A DNA stretch of 21,592 bases from B8-G4 sp033720735 (GTDB taxonomy: Bacteria; Bacteroidota; Bacteroidia; Chitinophagales; Saprospiraceae), in assembly GCA_033720735.1 (NCBI GenBank), contig JAWWBX010000039.1:1-21592 (forward strand). The letters are read 5' to 3'. The notes beneath the pieces were generated by a model. That model did not search any database, had not been told where the DNA came from, and saw only the letters and a list, made by a program, of their open reading frames with translations. The translations under genes were made by a program, and so were the position numbers. Every line of letters starts with the position of its first letter. Position 1 is the first letter of the stretch. Positions 8,123-16,698 of this stretch are shown in pieces.

Positions 8123-9430
8123 ATGGAAGAGATGCCACAAGACCAGCGTCTGCTCATGATCTGTTACAAATTTCCGCCGATGCATTCCATCAGTTGCCGG
8201 CGGACCGGGGCATTGTATTCCGCCTTCCAACGGCACTTCGGCGCGGTACGCGTGATCTCTACCACCAATCGCCATCTGCTGGCATCGGATGCTCAGGTCG
8301 CCGCCGCCGCAGACATCTATGATGCCCCAACCCGCGACTACCGTACGGTGATCCAGGGACGCACCGGCAAGCCTGCCAGCGCCAGTGAGGGACTCAAGCA
8401 ATCATGGCTCGGCAACCTGGGGCTGAAGCTACAGGCCAGCTTTCCCACCCTGTACTGGCTGGGAGAAGGCGGCCGTCGCTACCAGCGCAACGCAGTCAAC
8501 TTTGGCGCTCAACTGGTCCGGAGTACCGGAATTACTCACCTTTTCTCATCGTTTCCCCCTTATGCCGATCACTGTATCGCATACCGGCTCAAACGCGCTT
8601 TCCCACACCTGGTGTGGATTGCCGATTTCCGGGATCTGCACATCGACCCAACACAGAACAATCTTATGTTCAGGAGATATCAGCGCCGGGTCAATCGTCG
8701 CATCCTGCATCATGCCGATATCGTGACAACGGTGTCCGAAGGCTTGGCAGAACACCTGCGAGCGCTGCACCACAACGTGTTTGTTGTGCGAAACGGACTG
8801 ACGCTGAGACCGGCAGACGCACAACCCTATAAGAAATTCACCATTGCATATACCGGTTCGATGTTTCAGGACAAGCGCCGGCCGGAGCCACTCCTCCAGG
8901 CAATCGCTGATGGCCTGCAGCAGGGTGTATTGGCCCGGGAGGACCTCAGCGTCGTGTATGCAGGCAAGGACGGCGAGGTCTGGCGGGATAAAATGAAGCA
9001 GTTTGGCCTGGAGGACCTCCTGCAAGAAAAGGGTGTCGTCGCACCGGAAGCAGCCAGGGAGATTCAGCAACGTGCCCATCTCAATCTCCTGCTCACCTAC
9101 AGCACGTCGTCGCTCAAGGGCAACCTGACGGGTAAACTTTACGACTACCTCGAGGCCGGACGCCCGATCATCGCCCTGATCAATGGCCCGCACGACCCCG
9201 AGCTTGCCGCGGTGGTGGAAGGAGCTCAGGCCGGCACGATCTTTGATCATACCACGCCCCCCGAGGATCTCCTGCGATTCATCGAGAGCTTGTACACCGG
9301 GTGGAAACGAACGGGTCGAGTAGCATGGACCGGTGACCGCGCGTTTCTGGCATCACTGCAATGGGAAGAGATCGTTGACAGGTTCATTGAACAGGCTGGC
9401 GTCAGCCAAACGTGGAGGGCACATGTATAA
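8123..9430 (+). CDS. Glycosyltransferase, GT4-like
   Basis: About 435 residues with two GT-B-like halves. The first has MICYKFPPMHSISCRRT, HLFSSFPPYADHCIAYRLKR, WIADFRDLH and VTTVSEGLAEHLR, as in many family 4 enzymes. The second starts IAYTGSMFQDKRRPEPLL and has the late segment TGKLYDYLEAGRPIIALI, which replaces the standard donor motif region. It likely adds a sugar to the growing lipid-linked unit. Start choice is open: GTG at 8114, ATG at 8123 and ATG at 8132 are all in frame, and I take 8123. It sits 15 bp after the previous gene and overlaps the next by 8 nt, so it is part of the same operon. No specific donor can be named. Confidence 0.82.
   Translation: MEEMPQDQRLLMICYKFPPMHSISCRRTGALYSAFQRHFGAVRVISTTNRHLLASDAQVAAAADIYDAPTRDYRTVIQGRTGKPASASEGLKQSWLGNLGLKLQASFPTLYWLGEGGRRYQRNAVNFGAQLVRSTGITHLFSSFPPYADHCIAYRLKRAFPHLVWIADFRDLHIDPTQNNLMFRRYQRRVNRRILHHADIVTTVSEGLAEHLRALHHNVFVVRNGLTLRPADAQPYKKFTIAYTGSMFQDKRRPEPLLQAIADGLQQGVLAREDLSVVYAGKDGEVWRDKMKQFGLEDLLQEKGVVAPEAAREIQQRAHLNLLLTYSTSSLKGNLTGKLYDYLEAGRPIIALINGPHDPELAAVVEGAQAGTIFDHTTPPEDLLRFIESLYTGWKRTGRVAWTGDRAFLASLQWEEIVDRFIEQAGVSQTWRAHV
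9414..9419 (+). promoter_or_regulatory. Ribosome binding site of the UDP-GlcNAc 2-epimerase gene
   Basis: GGAGGG lies only 3 nt before the ATG at 9423, inside the end of the upstream glycosyltransferase gene. The match is strong but the spacing is short. It supports 9423 over the longer in-frame opening at 9333. Confidence 0.5.
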
Positions 9431-10505
9431 GGTGATGCACGTGATCGGGGCACGCCCGCACTTTATGAAGCTGGCTCCGCTGTATCGTGTCATCGGCGAG
9501 GACCCCGGGTGGACCCAGGTTGTGGTCCACACCGGACAGCACTATGATGAGCGTCTGTCGGCGGTGTTCTTTTCGGAGTTTGGCCTCGACGACCCGGATT
9601 TCAACCTGGAAGTCGGATCAGGGCGCCAGGTCGTCCAGATGTCCAGGATCATGGAGAGGCTGGACGAGGTGATCCGCGATCAGGCACCAGATATGATCTT
9701 CGTGTACGGTGATACCAACAGTACGGCCGCAGGCGCCATTGCCGCAGCCAAGAACAACATTCCCCTCGCACATATCGAAGCCGGCTTGCGGGAGTTTGAC
9801 AAGCAGATCCCGGAGGAGGTCAACAAGCTGATCACCGATGCCGTTTCGGATCTCTATTTCTGCCCCACGGCGACGGCAGTTCGCAATCTGTCGGATGCCG
9901 GGATCACCCGTCACGTGCATCTGGTGGGCGATACCGTACTCGACTGGCTTGCCATGTGTGATTCCGGGCAACGGCCGGCAAACGATGTGCGCATATTTGG
10001 AGTGGAACCCGGTCAGTATTATTTGCTGACCTGTCACCGGGCGGCCAATACGGATCACGCCCCGCACTTGCGCGCGATCTGGACTGCGGCGGGCCAACTT
10101 GAGCTGCCGGTCATCTTTCCGGTTCATCCCCGCACCAAACAGGCGCTGCAGCATCTCGACCTGTTGCAGGACCAACCTGCGCACCTTCAGCTGATCGAGC
10201 CGACGGGATTCTGGGCGATGCAATCACTCATCCGGGAGGCACGCGCCGTGCTGACCGACAGTGGCGGCGTGATCAAAGAGGCCTATTTTTACCGAACCCC
10301 GACTGTGATCCTGGACCGGCAAACGGAATGGGTTGAAGTTGTCGAAGAGGGTTGGGCCACCATCACCGGCCCCGATACGGCGCGCATCCTGGCGGCAGTG
10401 AGGGATCTCAGGATCCCCGGTCATCATGCCCAGGTGTTGGGTGGTGCGGGAGCCGCGGCAAAGATCATGGACATCACAAAGAACTACCTGGATGAAACAC
10501 ATTGA
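9423..10505 (+). CDS. wecB: Non-hydrolysing UDP-N-acetylglucosamine 2-epimerase (WecB-like)
   Basis: The 360-residue protein interconverts UDP-GlcNAc and UDP-ManNAc in the cytoplasm. It begins YKVMHVIGARPHFMKLAPL, followed by VVHTGQHYDERLS, IFVYGDTNSTAAGA, AHIEAGLREFD, PEEVNKLITDAVSDLYFCPT and TDSGGVIKEAYFYRTP, all standard landmarks in the usual order and spacing. The usual HRAEN-type segment reads HRAAN, so its conserved glutamate is alanine; the histidine and arginine are kept. The next gene, a PIG-L deacetylase, overlaps it by 14 nt, hinting that the two act in sequence on an N-acetylhexosamine. A UDP-ManNAc dehydrogenase, which would make the uronic acid, is not in the window. The true substrate could be a related UDP-sugar. 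Confidence 0.9.
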   Translation: MYKVMHVIGARPHFMKLAPLYRVIGEDPGWTQVVVHTGQHYDERLSAVFFSEFGLDDPDFNLEVGSGRQVVQMSRIMERLDEVIRDQAPDMIFVYGDTNSTAAGAIAAAKNNIPLAHIEAGLREFDKQIPEEVNKLITDAVSDLYFCPTATAVRNLSDAGITRHVHLVGDTVLDWLAMCDSGQRPANDVRIFGVEPGQYYLLTCHRAANTDHAPHLRAIWTAAGQLELPVIFPVHPRTKQALQHLDLLQDQPAHLQLIEPTGFWAMQSLIREARAVLTDSGGVIKEAYFYRTPTVILDRQTEWVEVVEEGWATITGPDTARILAAVRDLRIPGHHAQVLGGAGAAAKIMDITKNYLDETH

Positions 10506-11124
10506 AAAGGCCCTGGTGCTGGCACCCCACACCGATGATGGTGAATTGGGATGCGGAGCGACCATCGCCAGGCTGATCGCCGAAGGCACCCATGTCTACT
10601 ACGCCGCGTTCTCAACGGCAGACCAGTCGGTTCCCAGCGGCTTCCCGCCCAACCAACTGGAAATTGAAGTCAGAGAAGCCACCCAAATTCTCGGGATTCC
10701 GGAAGACAATTTGCGCATCTACCAGTTTGAGGTGCGCAAACTGAATTATGTGCGGCAGGAGGTCCTGGAGTTGCTCATTGCGTTGCGTGAGGAGATCAGG
10801 CCGGATCTGGTGTTTCTCCCCAGTTCGAAAGACATCCATCAGGACCACCTGACCGTTTACCACGAAGGTATCCGGGCCTTCAAGTTTGTATCGATCCTCG
10901 GGTATGAGTTGATCTGGAACAATCTGTCGTTTTCCACGGACTGTTTCATCGAGGTCGATGAGGCGGCGCTGGACAAAAAGCTCCAGGCCCTGCATGCCTA
11001 TCGCACACAGCACGGCAAGAGCTACATGGCACCCGAGTTCATCCGCTCCATGGCTACGGTCCGCGGCACCCAGATCGGTGTGCGTTATGCCGAGGCATTC
11101 GAGGTGATCCGCTGGATCATGTAA
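10492..11124 (+). CDS. PIG-L/LmbE-family N-deacetylase
   Basis: The 210-residue protein belongs to the zinc-dependent family that removes N-acetyl groups from sugar derivatives. The first metal motif is APHTDDGELGCGAT (H13, D15 or D16, with E18), and the second is KDIHQDH, contributing a late histidine. It has no signal peptide or membrane segment, so it should act in the cytoplasm on a nucleotide-linked or lipid-linked sugar. The start at 10492 overlaps the 2-epimerase end by 14 nt; an in-frame ATG at 10426 would only lengthen the overlap. Because sulfotransferases follow, it may expose a free amine for N-sulfation, but this is inference. It could equally act on a nucleotide amino sugar for some other N-acylation. 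Confidence 0.88.
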   Translation: MKHIEKALVLAPHTDDGELGCGATIARLIAEGTHVYYAAFSTADQSVPSGFPPNQLEIEVREATQILGIPEDNLRIYQFEVRKLNYVRQEVLELLIALREEIRPDLVFLPSSKDIHQDHLTVYHEGIRAFKFVSILGYELIWNNLSFSTDCFIEVDEAALDKKLQALHAYRTQHGKSYMAPEFIRSMATVRGTQIGVRYAEAFEVIRWIM

Positions 11125-11130
11125 TCAGAT

Positions 11131-12012
11131 GTGTGCAGGGCTATGGCCATTGCCTTTGCTCGATCGCTGATCAGACATCCGTGGGGCCGCAGACATCCGG
11201 TCGGCGTGCTCCGCCGGTACCTGTATTGGCAATGCCGGCGAAGGGTGACCCGACGACCCCTTACCTTCGAGTTCGTGCACGGAACACGACTGCGAGCGCA
11301 ACATGGCTGGCCGGTCACCACAGGTTCGTACTACTTTGGCCTGCTCGAGTTCGAAACGATGGCCTTTCTCGGTCACCTGCTGGGCGCCGGAGACCTGTTG
11401 GTGGATGTTGGAGCACATGTCGGGAGCTATGCCATCCTCGCCGGGGCCCGGGACGCGCGCGTCGTGGCCGTTGAACCCCACCCTGAGTCACGGCATCTGC
11501 TCGAAGAACATGTGCGCATGAACAATCTCGGCCACCAGATCGAAATCCTGCCGCATGCCCTGGATGCCTCACCGGGGACCACCTGGATGACATCCCGGCA
11601 AGGGCAGCAAAATCACGTAATGACCGCCCCGTCAACAGATGCCATGGAGGTCGCAACATCCACGCTGAACGCACTTTGTGAAAGTCACCCACCTACCGCC
11701 ATCAAGATTGACGTTGAAGGATTTGAGCTATCTGTGTTGCGTGGAGGAGAAGCCGTTTTACAACATCCTGCATTGCTGGCCGTTTGCGTAGAAACCATGG
11801 GTCTTGCACGCCGCTATGGTTCCACAGATCAGGAAGTCGTTCAGATGCTCCGGGACGCCGGATTTGAAGCCATTGACTACGCTGTCGCCACGCGCAAACT
11901 GATGCCGGCCACAAATGGCAAATCGATGCAGATCATGGTGCGGGCACAGGACCAGGTACAACGACGATTGGCCGAAGCACACCCCATCGCATACCGGGAT
12001 CAGAGAATTTGA
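11131..12012 (+). CDS. FkbM-family SAM-dependent methyltransferase
   Basis: About 293 residues. SAM motif I is LLVDVGAHVGSYAI (about residues 89-102), followed by VVAVEPHPES with the ribose-binding acidic residue near 115 and the FkbM hallmark AIKIDVEGFELSVLRGGE near 190-207. It likely O-methylates a sugar of the glycan. The N-terminal 40 residues are arginine-rich. The start is unsure: GTG at 11131 and ATG at 11143 are both in frame, neither with a strong ribosome site. It begins 6 bp after the PIG-L stop and its end overlaps the next gene by 4 nt (TTGA). The acceptor position is unknown. Confidence 0.88.
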   Translation: MCRAMAIAFARSLIRHPWGRRHPVGVLRRYLYWQCRRRVTRRPLTFEFVHGTRLRAQHGWPVTTGSYYFGLLEFETMAFLGHLLGAGDLLVDVGAHVGSYAILAGARDARVVAVEPHPESRHLLEEHVRMNNLGHQIEILPHALDASPGTTWMTSRQGQQNHVMTAPSTDAMEVATSTLNALCESHPPTAIKIDVEGFELSVLRGGEAVLQHPALLAVCVETMGLARRYGSTDQEVVQMLRDAGFEAIDYAVATRKLMPATNGKSMQIMVRAQDQVQRRLAEAHPIAYRDQRI

Positions 12013-12809
12013 AGGAACCGCAGATCCAACGCAGGTTGCCGCGACTGATCATCATTGGCGCGATGAAAAGCGGCACGACGAGTCTGTTCAATTACCTTGC
12101 TCGCCATCCGCAGTTGACGCCCTGCCGCATCAAGGAGCCGGCATTTTTTGCCAAGACCAACTGGCACCGCGGGATTGAATGGTACGCCTCGCTCTTTCCT
12201 GATGATGATACCTTGAAGTTTGAAGCCTCCACCAACTACACCAAGTATCCCAACTTCGATCACGTTCCGCAACGGATGGCCGATATCATCCCCGAAGTGC
12301 GGCTGCTGTACATCGTGCGGCATCCCGTGGCAAGGCTGCGATCAGAGCTGATCCATAATATCCGGGCGGGGCATCTGTCCTATCAACGTGTCCGCACCCA
12401 GTCCTTTTGGGAGAATGAGGCGACGTTCCATATCGGCTGTTCCAGATATTACTGGCAGCTCGAGCAGTACTTTCCGTACTTCGGGAAGGAACGCATCTGT
12501 GTGATCGCCCTGGAGGAGCTGAGCAGTCACCCGCAACAGACGATGGACCGGGTCCTCCGCTTTCTGGATCTGCCCGCGGGGTTTTTTGCTGATCATACCT
12601 TTGAAATGTACAATACTGCTGGTCGCAGGTCGGTGCGCGCCGCCTTCCGTCGTCTGAGAGCACCACGTGGCATTCAGAACTTCACACTGACGGATGAACA
12701 GCAGCAGCAGGTTTGGGAGGCATGTGTGGACGATTTGGAAAAGCTTGAAACGCTGATAGGGCGCAAGCTTCATTACCAGCCGCCGGTTTCAAAATCCACA
12801 GGGGACTGA
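12009..12809 (+). CDS. PAPS-dependent sulfotransferase (heparan/NodH-type fold), TTG start
   Basis: The 266-residue protein should transfer sulfate from PAPS to a glycan. The 5'-phosphosulfate loop is IGAMKSGTTSLF (K20-S-G-T-T24). KEPAFF at 42-47 supplies the glutamate that is the usual catalytic base in heparan-type sulfotransferases. The 3'-phosphate site is VRHPVARLRS (R104 and S112, the expected R-x7-S). There is no signal or membrane segment, so it should be cytoplasmic, unlike the Golgi enzymes of animals. No ATG or GTG precedes the P-loop; the TTG at 12009 overlaps the FkbM stop as TTGA, matching the junction style of the cluster. It is followed by a WbqC gene with a 1 nt TGATG overlap. 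The sulfated position is unknown. Confidence 0.9.
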   Translation: MKEPQIQRRLPRLIIIGAMKSGTTSLFNYLARHPQLTPCRIKEPAFFAKTNWHRGIEWYASLFPDDDTLKFEASTNYTKYPNFDHVPQRMADIIPEVRLLYIVRHPVARLRSELIHNIRAGHLSYQRVRTQSFWENEATFHIGCSRYYWQLEQYFPYFGKERICVIALEELSSHPQQTMDRVLRFLDLPAGFFADHTFEMYNTAGRRSVRAAFRRLRAPRGIQNFTLTDEQQQQVWEACVDDLEKLETLIGRKLHYQPPVSKSTGD

Positions 12810-13552
12810 TGAAGGTGGCCATCCACCAGCCCAATTACTTTCCCTGGCTTGGCTACTTCTACAAGATGTACCTGAGCGACACCTTCGTCTTTCACGACAG
12901 CGTGGCCTTGTCCAAACGGACGTATGCCCGGCGGACCCGTATCCTCCAGGACAAGGGGAAGGATGCGACCCGCTGGCTCACAGTGCCCCTGCAACAGCAC
13001 ACATCTGCGACAGCCGTTGCCGACATCCAGGTCGATCACGCCCAGGACTGGCAGCGCGCCCATCTGAACAAGATACGCAATGCCTACGCGGGCAGTCCGT
13101 TCTTTGCCATGCATTTCCCCCTCTTGCAGGACCTGCTGCATGCGACCCGCGACTTCCCGTCGCTGGCTGAAATGAATATTCAGCTCATTCAGACAGTAGC
13201 AGCTCAACTTGCGATTCGGCCGACCTGCCGGCGATCGACAGATCTGCAGGTATCCGCCACCGGATCTGCATTGAACATCGGAATTGTCCGGATGGTGGGT
13301 GGGGACACATATATCAGCGGCACGGGTGCCAGAAGTTACCAGACTTCCGCGGAGTTTGACGCTGCCGGGATACAGCTGCTGTACCATGCATTTGGTGAAA
13401 CGGCGGCTCAAGTGGTCGATACGCAAGCCGGTCGGGAGGGACTCGCACAGCTGTCTGTCGTGCACGCGATGATGGAAATCGGCATTGAGGGCATCGTCAC
13501 ACTTTTTGAATCATGTGCCCGCGCACAAACCAGACAGCTACCTCACACCTGA
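12809..13552 (+). CDS. WbqC-family protein
   Basis: The 247-residue protein opens with the diagnostic MKVAIHQPNYFPWLGYFYKM. The family is common in O-antigen and capsule clusters, but its reaction is not established to my knowledge. The middle keeps the usual pattern of a basic RTRI segment and a WLTVPLQ strand, and the late part has YISGTGARSYQTSAEF, where relatives carry a glycine-rich tyrosine motif. No signal peptide. It lies between two sulfotransferases, sharing one base with each neighbour through TGATG junctions (12807-12811 and 13550-13554), so it is almost certainly co-translated with them. A role in the synthesis or modification of the sugar that is sulfated is a guess based only on position. 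Confidence 0.87.
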   Translation: MKVAIHQPNYFPWLGYFYKMYLSDTFVFHDSVALSKRTYARRTRILQDKGKDATRWLTVPLQQHTSATAVADIQVDHAQDWQRAHLNKIRNAYAGSPFFAMHFPLLQDLLHATRDFPSLAEMNIQLIQTVAAQLAIRPTCRRSTDLQVSATGSALNIGIVRMVGGDTYISGTGARSYQTSAEFDAAGIQLLYHAFGETAAQVVDTQAGREGLAQLSVVHAMMEIGIEGIVTLFESCARAQTRQLPHT

Positions 13553-14415
13553 TGCAGCAGCCAGGGTCCACGCATGATCAGCGCCTGCCCGACTTTGTGA
13601 TCATCGGAGCCGGTAAATGTGGTACCACAGCGTTGTGGAAGGAACTGAAAGCACACCCTGCATTGTGCGGTTCGCGGATCAAGGAGACGAATTATTTTGG
13701 GGCAGAGCACGGGTTCAGGGACCTCGCGTGGTACACCGGACTCTTTAAAGAGCCCGGGAAGATAACATTCGAGGCCAGCCCGGATTACACGAGCCTGTGG
13801 TATTGTGACCTGGTCCCGGCACGCATGCATGCCCTGATCCCGGATGCGCGGCTGATCTTCATGGTTCGCCATCCCGTAGACCGGGCCATATCGCGTGTAT
13901 TGCATCGCTTACGCAAAAACCAGGTGCGCTACCGTGACATCCACAAGTTGGGTTTCTGGCGCTACGACTCTCAGGGATGTGAGGCCATCGCAGGAAGTCA
14001 GTATTTCCGCGTACTCAGCCATTTTCTCAAGTACTATGACCGGTCTGATATCATCATTCATTCAAATGAGGATCTGCGGGACCAACCGGCTCAGGTGTAC
14101 AATGCCATCCTGGACTTTGTCGGAGCGCCGGGACCGAGGTACGGAGAGGATCATGCCTTTGTCACCGCCAACGTCACTTCCGAGAAACGCCGGATCACCT
14201 GGAACAAGGCGCATTGGCGACTGCGTCGCTTGCATGAACGCCGCTGGATTCCACCGTTGCACCAGTTGTTTGAGGCGGAAATTCGCAAGCCCAACCTTTC
14301 ATCAGAGATCCTGAATTATTTGTGGTCTTGTTTCGAAGAGGACCTGAAGAAATTTGAGTCACTGACCGGTTGCACTTTTAACTACGCACCACCGCCCGTT
14401 GCATCGCGAGTATGA
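13552..14415 (+). CDS. Second PAPS-dependent sulfotransferase
   Basis: The 287-residue protein has the same architecture as the gene at 12009. The P-loop is IGAGKCGTTALW (K22), followed by IKETNYF with the candidate catalytic glutamate E45, and MVRHPVDRAIS with R106 and S114 as the R-x7-S 3'-phosphate site. The sequence is clearly diverged from the first copy, so the two probably sulfate different positions or residues rather than being a recent duplication. The ATG at 13552 forms a TGATG with the WbqC stop and leaves a short tail before the first strand; the upstream in-frame ATG at 13513 is less likely. It overlaps the polysaccharide deacetylase gene by 4 nt (ATGA). The acceptor is unknown. 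Confidence 0.9.
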   Translation: MQQPGSTHDQRLPDFVIIGAGKCGTTALWKELKAHPALCGSRIKETNYFGAEHGFRDLAWYTGLFKEPGKITFEASPDYTSLWYCDLVPARMHALIPDARLIFMVRHPVDRAISRVLHRLRKNQVRYRDIHKLGFWRYDSQGCEAIAGSQYFRVLSHFLKYYDRSDIIIHSNEDLRDQPAQVYNAILDFVGAPGPRYGEDHAFVTANVTSEKRRITWNKAHWRLRRLHERRWIPPLHQLFEAEIRKPNLSSEILNYLWSCFEEDLKKFESLTGCTFNYAPPPVASRV

Positions 14416-15737
14416 ACGTGTTTATCCAGGCCGGCCAGCCATTTTCGGCGATCATTCGATATGTGTTGACGTTGATCGGGAACAACCGACGTCACCAGTT
14501 TTTCTTTACGTCATACGCAGAACAAGCCCTGGTGAAGATCAGCAGTGACGCCTCAGACCTCCCGTTGTCACAGACGTTCTATGAGCGTGTGGAGGCGGGC
14601 AAATGGGATGTCGCTGATCTTCTTGACGAGAACGGGCTGATCACAGCGACCGACGGGAAATCAGATCTTCTCGCCACCATTTTCTACTGGTCCAACTGCC
14701 TTCAGGAATACGGGGCCCCGGGCACCTGTTTTGACCATTACGGCCGCTTTGCCTACCGGGCCAGTTGGCAGTACCGGCACGGGACAAGTCAGCGCAACAT
14801 CGTACAGGAATGTATTGATGCGCTCTGCACCACAGTGTTGAACAAGGTGCCCGCCCACGATGAACGCACCCGTGTTTTCCTCTCACATGATATTGATGCC
14901 ATCTACGGCTCCCTGGTCCACGATACGTGGTGGGCCTTGCGTTCATTTCGCTTCGCGAAAATGTTGCATTGCCTGGTGCAGAACACACTGCGTGGCCCTC
15001 AATGGTTCTGTATTGACCGGATCATGAACATCCATTCGGAGCGGGACCTTACATCGACATTTTTCTGGATGACAGAACGCGGCAGGGACTCCGTCGGTAT
15101 TCGCAACGCCGACTACCGGATCAGTGACCCACGTGTTGTCGCGACTGTTCAGAAATCAGCAGACAGGGGGTTCGGCCAGGGATTGCACAAGAGCACCCTG
15201 GGATCGTCGATGCGCGAAGAGAGGCATCGCCTCCCTGTTCCCGCAACAAATAATCGCTATCACTACCTGAAATTCCAGCTGCCACAAGCATGGGAGGAAA
15301 TGGAACAAAGTGGAATGCGGATGGACGCCAGTCTGGGATTTGCAGGGCATATTGGATTCAGAAATCACTACGGAAGCCCGTTTTGTCCGTACAATTTCAA
15401 TACGAAACAGGGTTATCATTTTGTTGAAGTGCCTCTCCATGTAATGGATATCACGTTTGAAAAATATATGCACTGCTCTCTGGAAGAAGGCATCGATCAA
15501 ACGATTGCGTTCTTTGAGAAACATCAATATAACTGTGTCATCTCGGTGCTTTGGCACAACATGTCATTCACTGAATTTCAATTTGAAAAGTATCTCAATT
15601 CCTACAAGCGACTATTGGGGTACTTTTATGAAGCCGGGGTCAGGAGTATTCATCCTGACGAGATTCAGGACAGGTATAATTGGAATGCACCGGCCGCGGA
15701 TCAACAGGAGACTTCTGCTTCAAGCCAGGACGTATGA
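14412..15737 (+). CDS. Polysaccharide deacetylase-like protein (NodB/CE4-related)
   Basis: The 441-residue protein has an N-terminal region of about 150 residues without clear motifs, then a deacetylase-like barrel. FLSHDIDA at 157-163 carries the paired aspartates D160 and D162. GLHKS with H259 and the NRYHYLKF segment (281-288) match the pattern of this Bacteroidota-rich subgroup. It should hydrolyse N- or O-acetyl groups from a sugar. No clear signal peptide is seen, although residues 8-22 are mildly hydrophobic. It closes the long plus-strand run, and its 3' end overlaps the convergent C5-epimerase gene by 37 nt. The last 300 bases or so look more AT-rich than the rest. Family placement is good; whether all metal ligands are present is not certain. 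Confidence 0.8.
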   Translation: MNVFIQAGQPFSAIIRYVLTLIGNNRRHQFFFTSYAEQALVKISSDASDLPLSQTFYERVEAGKWDVADLLDENGLITATDGKSDLLATIFYWSNCLQEYGAPGTCFDHYGRFAYRASWQYRHGTSQRNIVQECIDALCTTVLNKVPAHDERTRVFLSHDIDAIYGSLVHDTWWALRSFRFAKMLHCLVQNTLRGPQWFCIDRIMNIHSERDLTSTFFWMTERGRDSVGIRNADYRISDPRVVATVQKSADRGFGQGLHKSTLGSSMREERHRLPVPATNNRYHYLKFQLPQAWEEMEQSGMRMDASLGFAGHIGFRNHYGSPFCPYNFNTKQGYHFVEVPLHVMDITFEKYMHCSLEEGIDQTIAFFEKHQYNCVISVLWHNMSFTEFQFEKYLNSYKRLLGYFYEAGVRSIHPDEIQDRYNWNAPAADQQETSASSQDV

Positions 15738-16675
15738 CCGGGTGTCAATTGAGTTTCAAATGAGCGAAAGTATAAAGGCCAGTGCGTGTTCTGATGGATG
15801 TCGCAGGCAAGGGTCAGCATCTGTGGCAAACCGGTGGAACAATACAAGTGATAGAAGAGCAAGACGTGCAGCCCCATATATTGCGGATTGCAGAAGTTGC
15901 GGTGCAGGCGGTCGTATCTGAGATAACGGGAGTATCGATAATGATGATAGGTCTTCACCAGGGTAGCAACAAGGTCTTGTGACCGCAGAGGATATGAGAG
16001 TCCGCTGGCTTCGGCCTCCAGAAGTGCGATGAGCGCAAAAAGAAACCCGTTCAGAACGAAGGAAGGGGGATCTCCGGGATATTCCTCGAGCCAGTGCAGG
16101 CCCTCAGGCGTGGTGCGCAACGTACCACCGTCGTCGATGGGCAGCAACATCCGCCGCACGCATTGATCGGCGTCATCACGCCATGATCCGGAGTGCACCT
16201 TGTGCAAACGCAGGAACAACGAAGCTGCAAGACCTTGTGCCAGGCATGAAGCAAAAGGGCCGGCAACATGAAAACGCGGGACGGATGCATTGATCTCAAG
16301 GAGCATGGCACCATCATTCCGACGACCGTGTGCCCGAAGGAAGTGCGCCATGTGCATCGCTTTCTCCAGGAATGCTTCATCACCTTTCTGCAAATGGGCA
16401 TTGAGACAAACCAAACCATAGTACGCAGGATACACGGGGTTGATGTAGTCGCGACGATCGCCCGTAAACCGAACAGGCACACCTTCTGGGCTGAAATGCA
16501 ATTGGGAGTGCAGCATCTCAGGTGTCAGGAAATGATACGGATAGAAACGCGGGATGAGGTGCGGGGTAAACGGCGAGGGCTCCGCGACCATTGGTGTCGG
16601 GCGGGACAGGACGTGCCCAAACTGCGACAACAGCGCAATCATCTTGCGCTGTATTGCCTCTGCCAGATACTGCAT
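15701..16675 (-). CDS. D-glucuronyl C5-epimerase-family protein
   Basis: The 324-residue protein resembles the C-terminal catalytic part of heparosan glucuronyl C5-epimerases, which turn D-glucuronate into L-iduronate within a polymer. Landmarks in order are DYINPVYPAYYGL (76-88), GPFASCLAQGLAASLFLRL (139-157), LHWLEEYPGDPPSFVLNGF (193-211) and YDRLHRNFCNPQYMGLH (254-270). In the last, Y-x3-H corresponds to the active-site YHTTH region of the animal enzyme. No signal peptide is evident. I use the ATG at 16675; a TTG at 16705 would extend it by 10 residues across the start of the divergent methyltransferase. It runs against its neighbours, overlapping the deacetylase 3' end by 37 nt and leaving 23 bp to the next start. 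The substrate, presumably a uronic acid, is inferred. Confidence 0.85.
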   Translation of the reverse strand: MQYLAEAIQRKMIALLSQFGHVLSRPTPMVAEPSPFTPHLIPRFYPYHFLTPEMLHSQLHFSPEGVPVRFTGDRRDYINPVYPAYYGLVCLNAHLQKGDEAFLEKAMHMAHFLRAHGRRNDGAMLLEINASVPRFHVAGPFASCLAQGLAASLFLRLHKVHSGSWRDDADQCVRRMLLPIDDGGTLRTTPEGLHWLEEYPGDPPSFVLNGFLFALIALLEAEASGLSYPLRSQDLVATLVKTYHHYRYSRYLRYDRLHRNFCNPQYMGLHVLLFYHLYCSTGLPQMLTLACDIHQNTHWPLYFRSFETQLTPGHTSWLEAEVSC

Positions 16676-16698
16676 ATTGCGAAAAGTCTGAAAAAGAC

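Noticed and set aside
16686..16698. Small inverted repeat GTCT-GAAAA-AGAC between the divergent starts
   Set aside because: A 4-bp stem is too short to claim as an operator or hairpin without conservation evidence.
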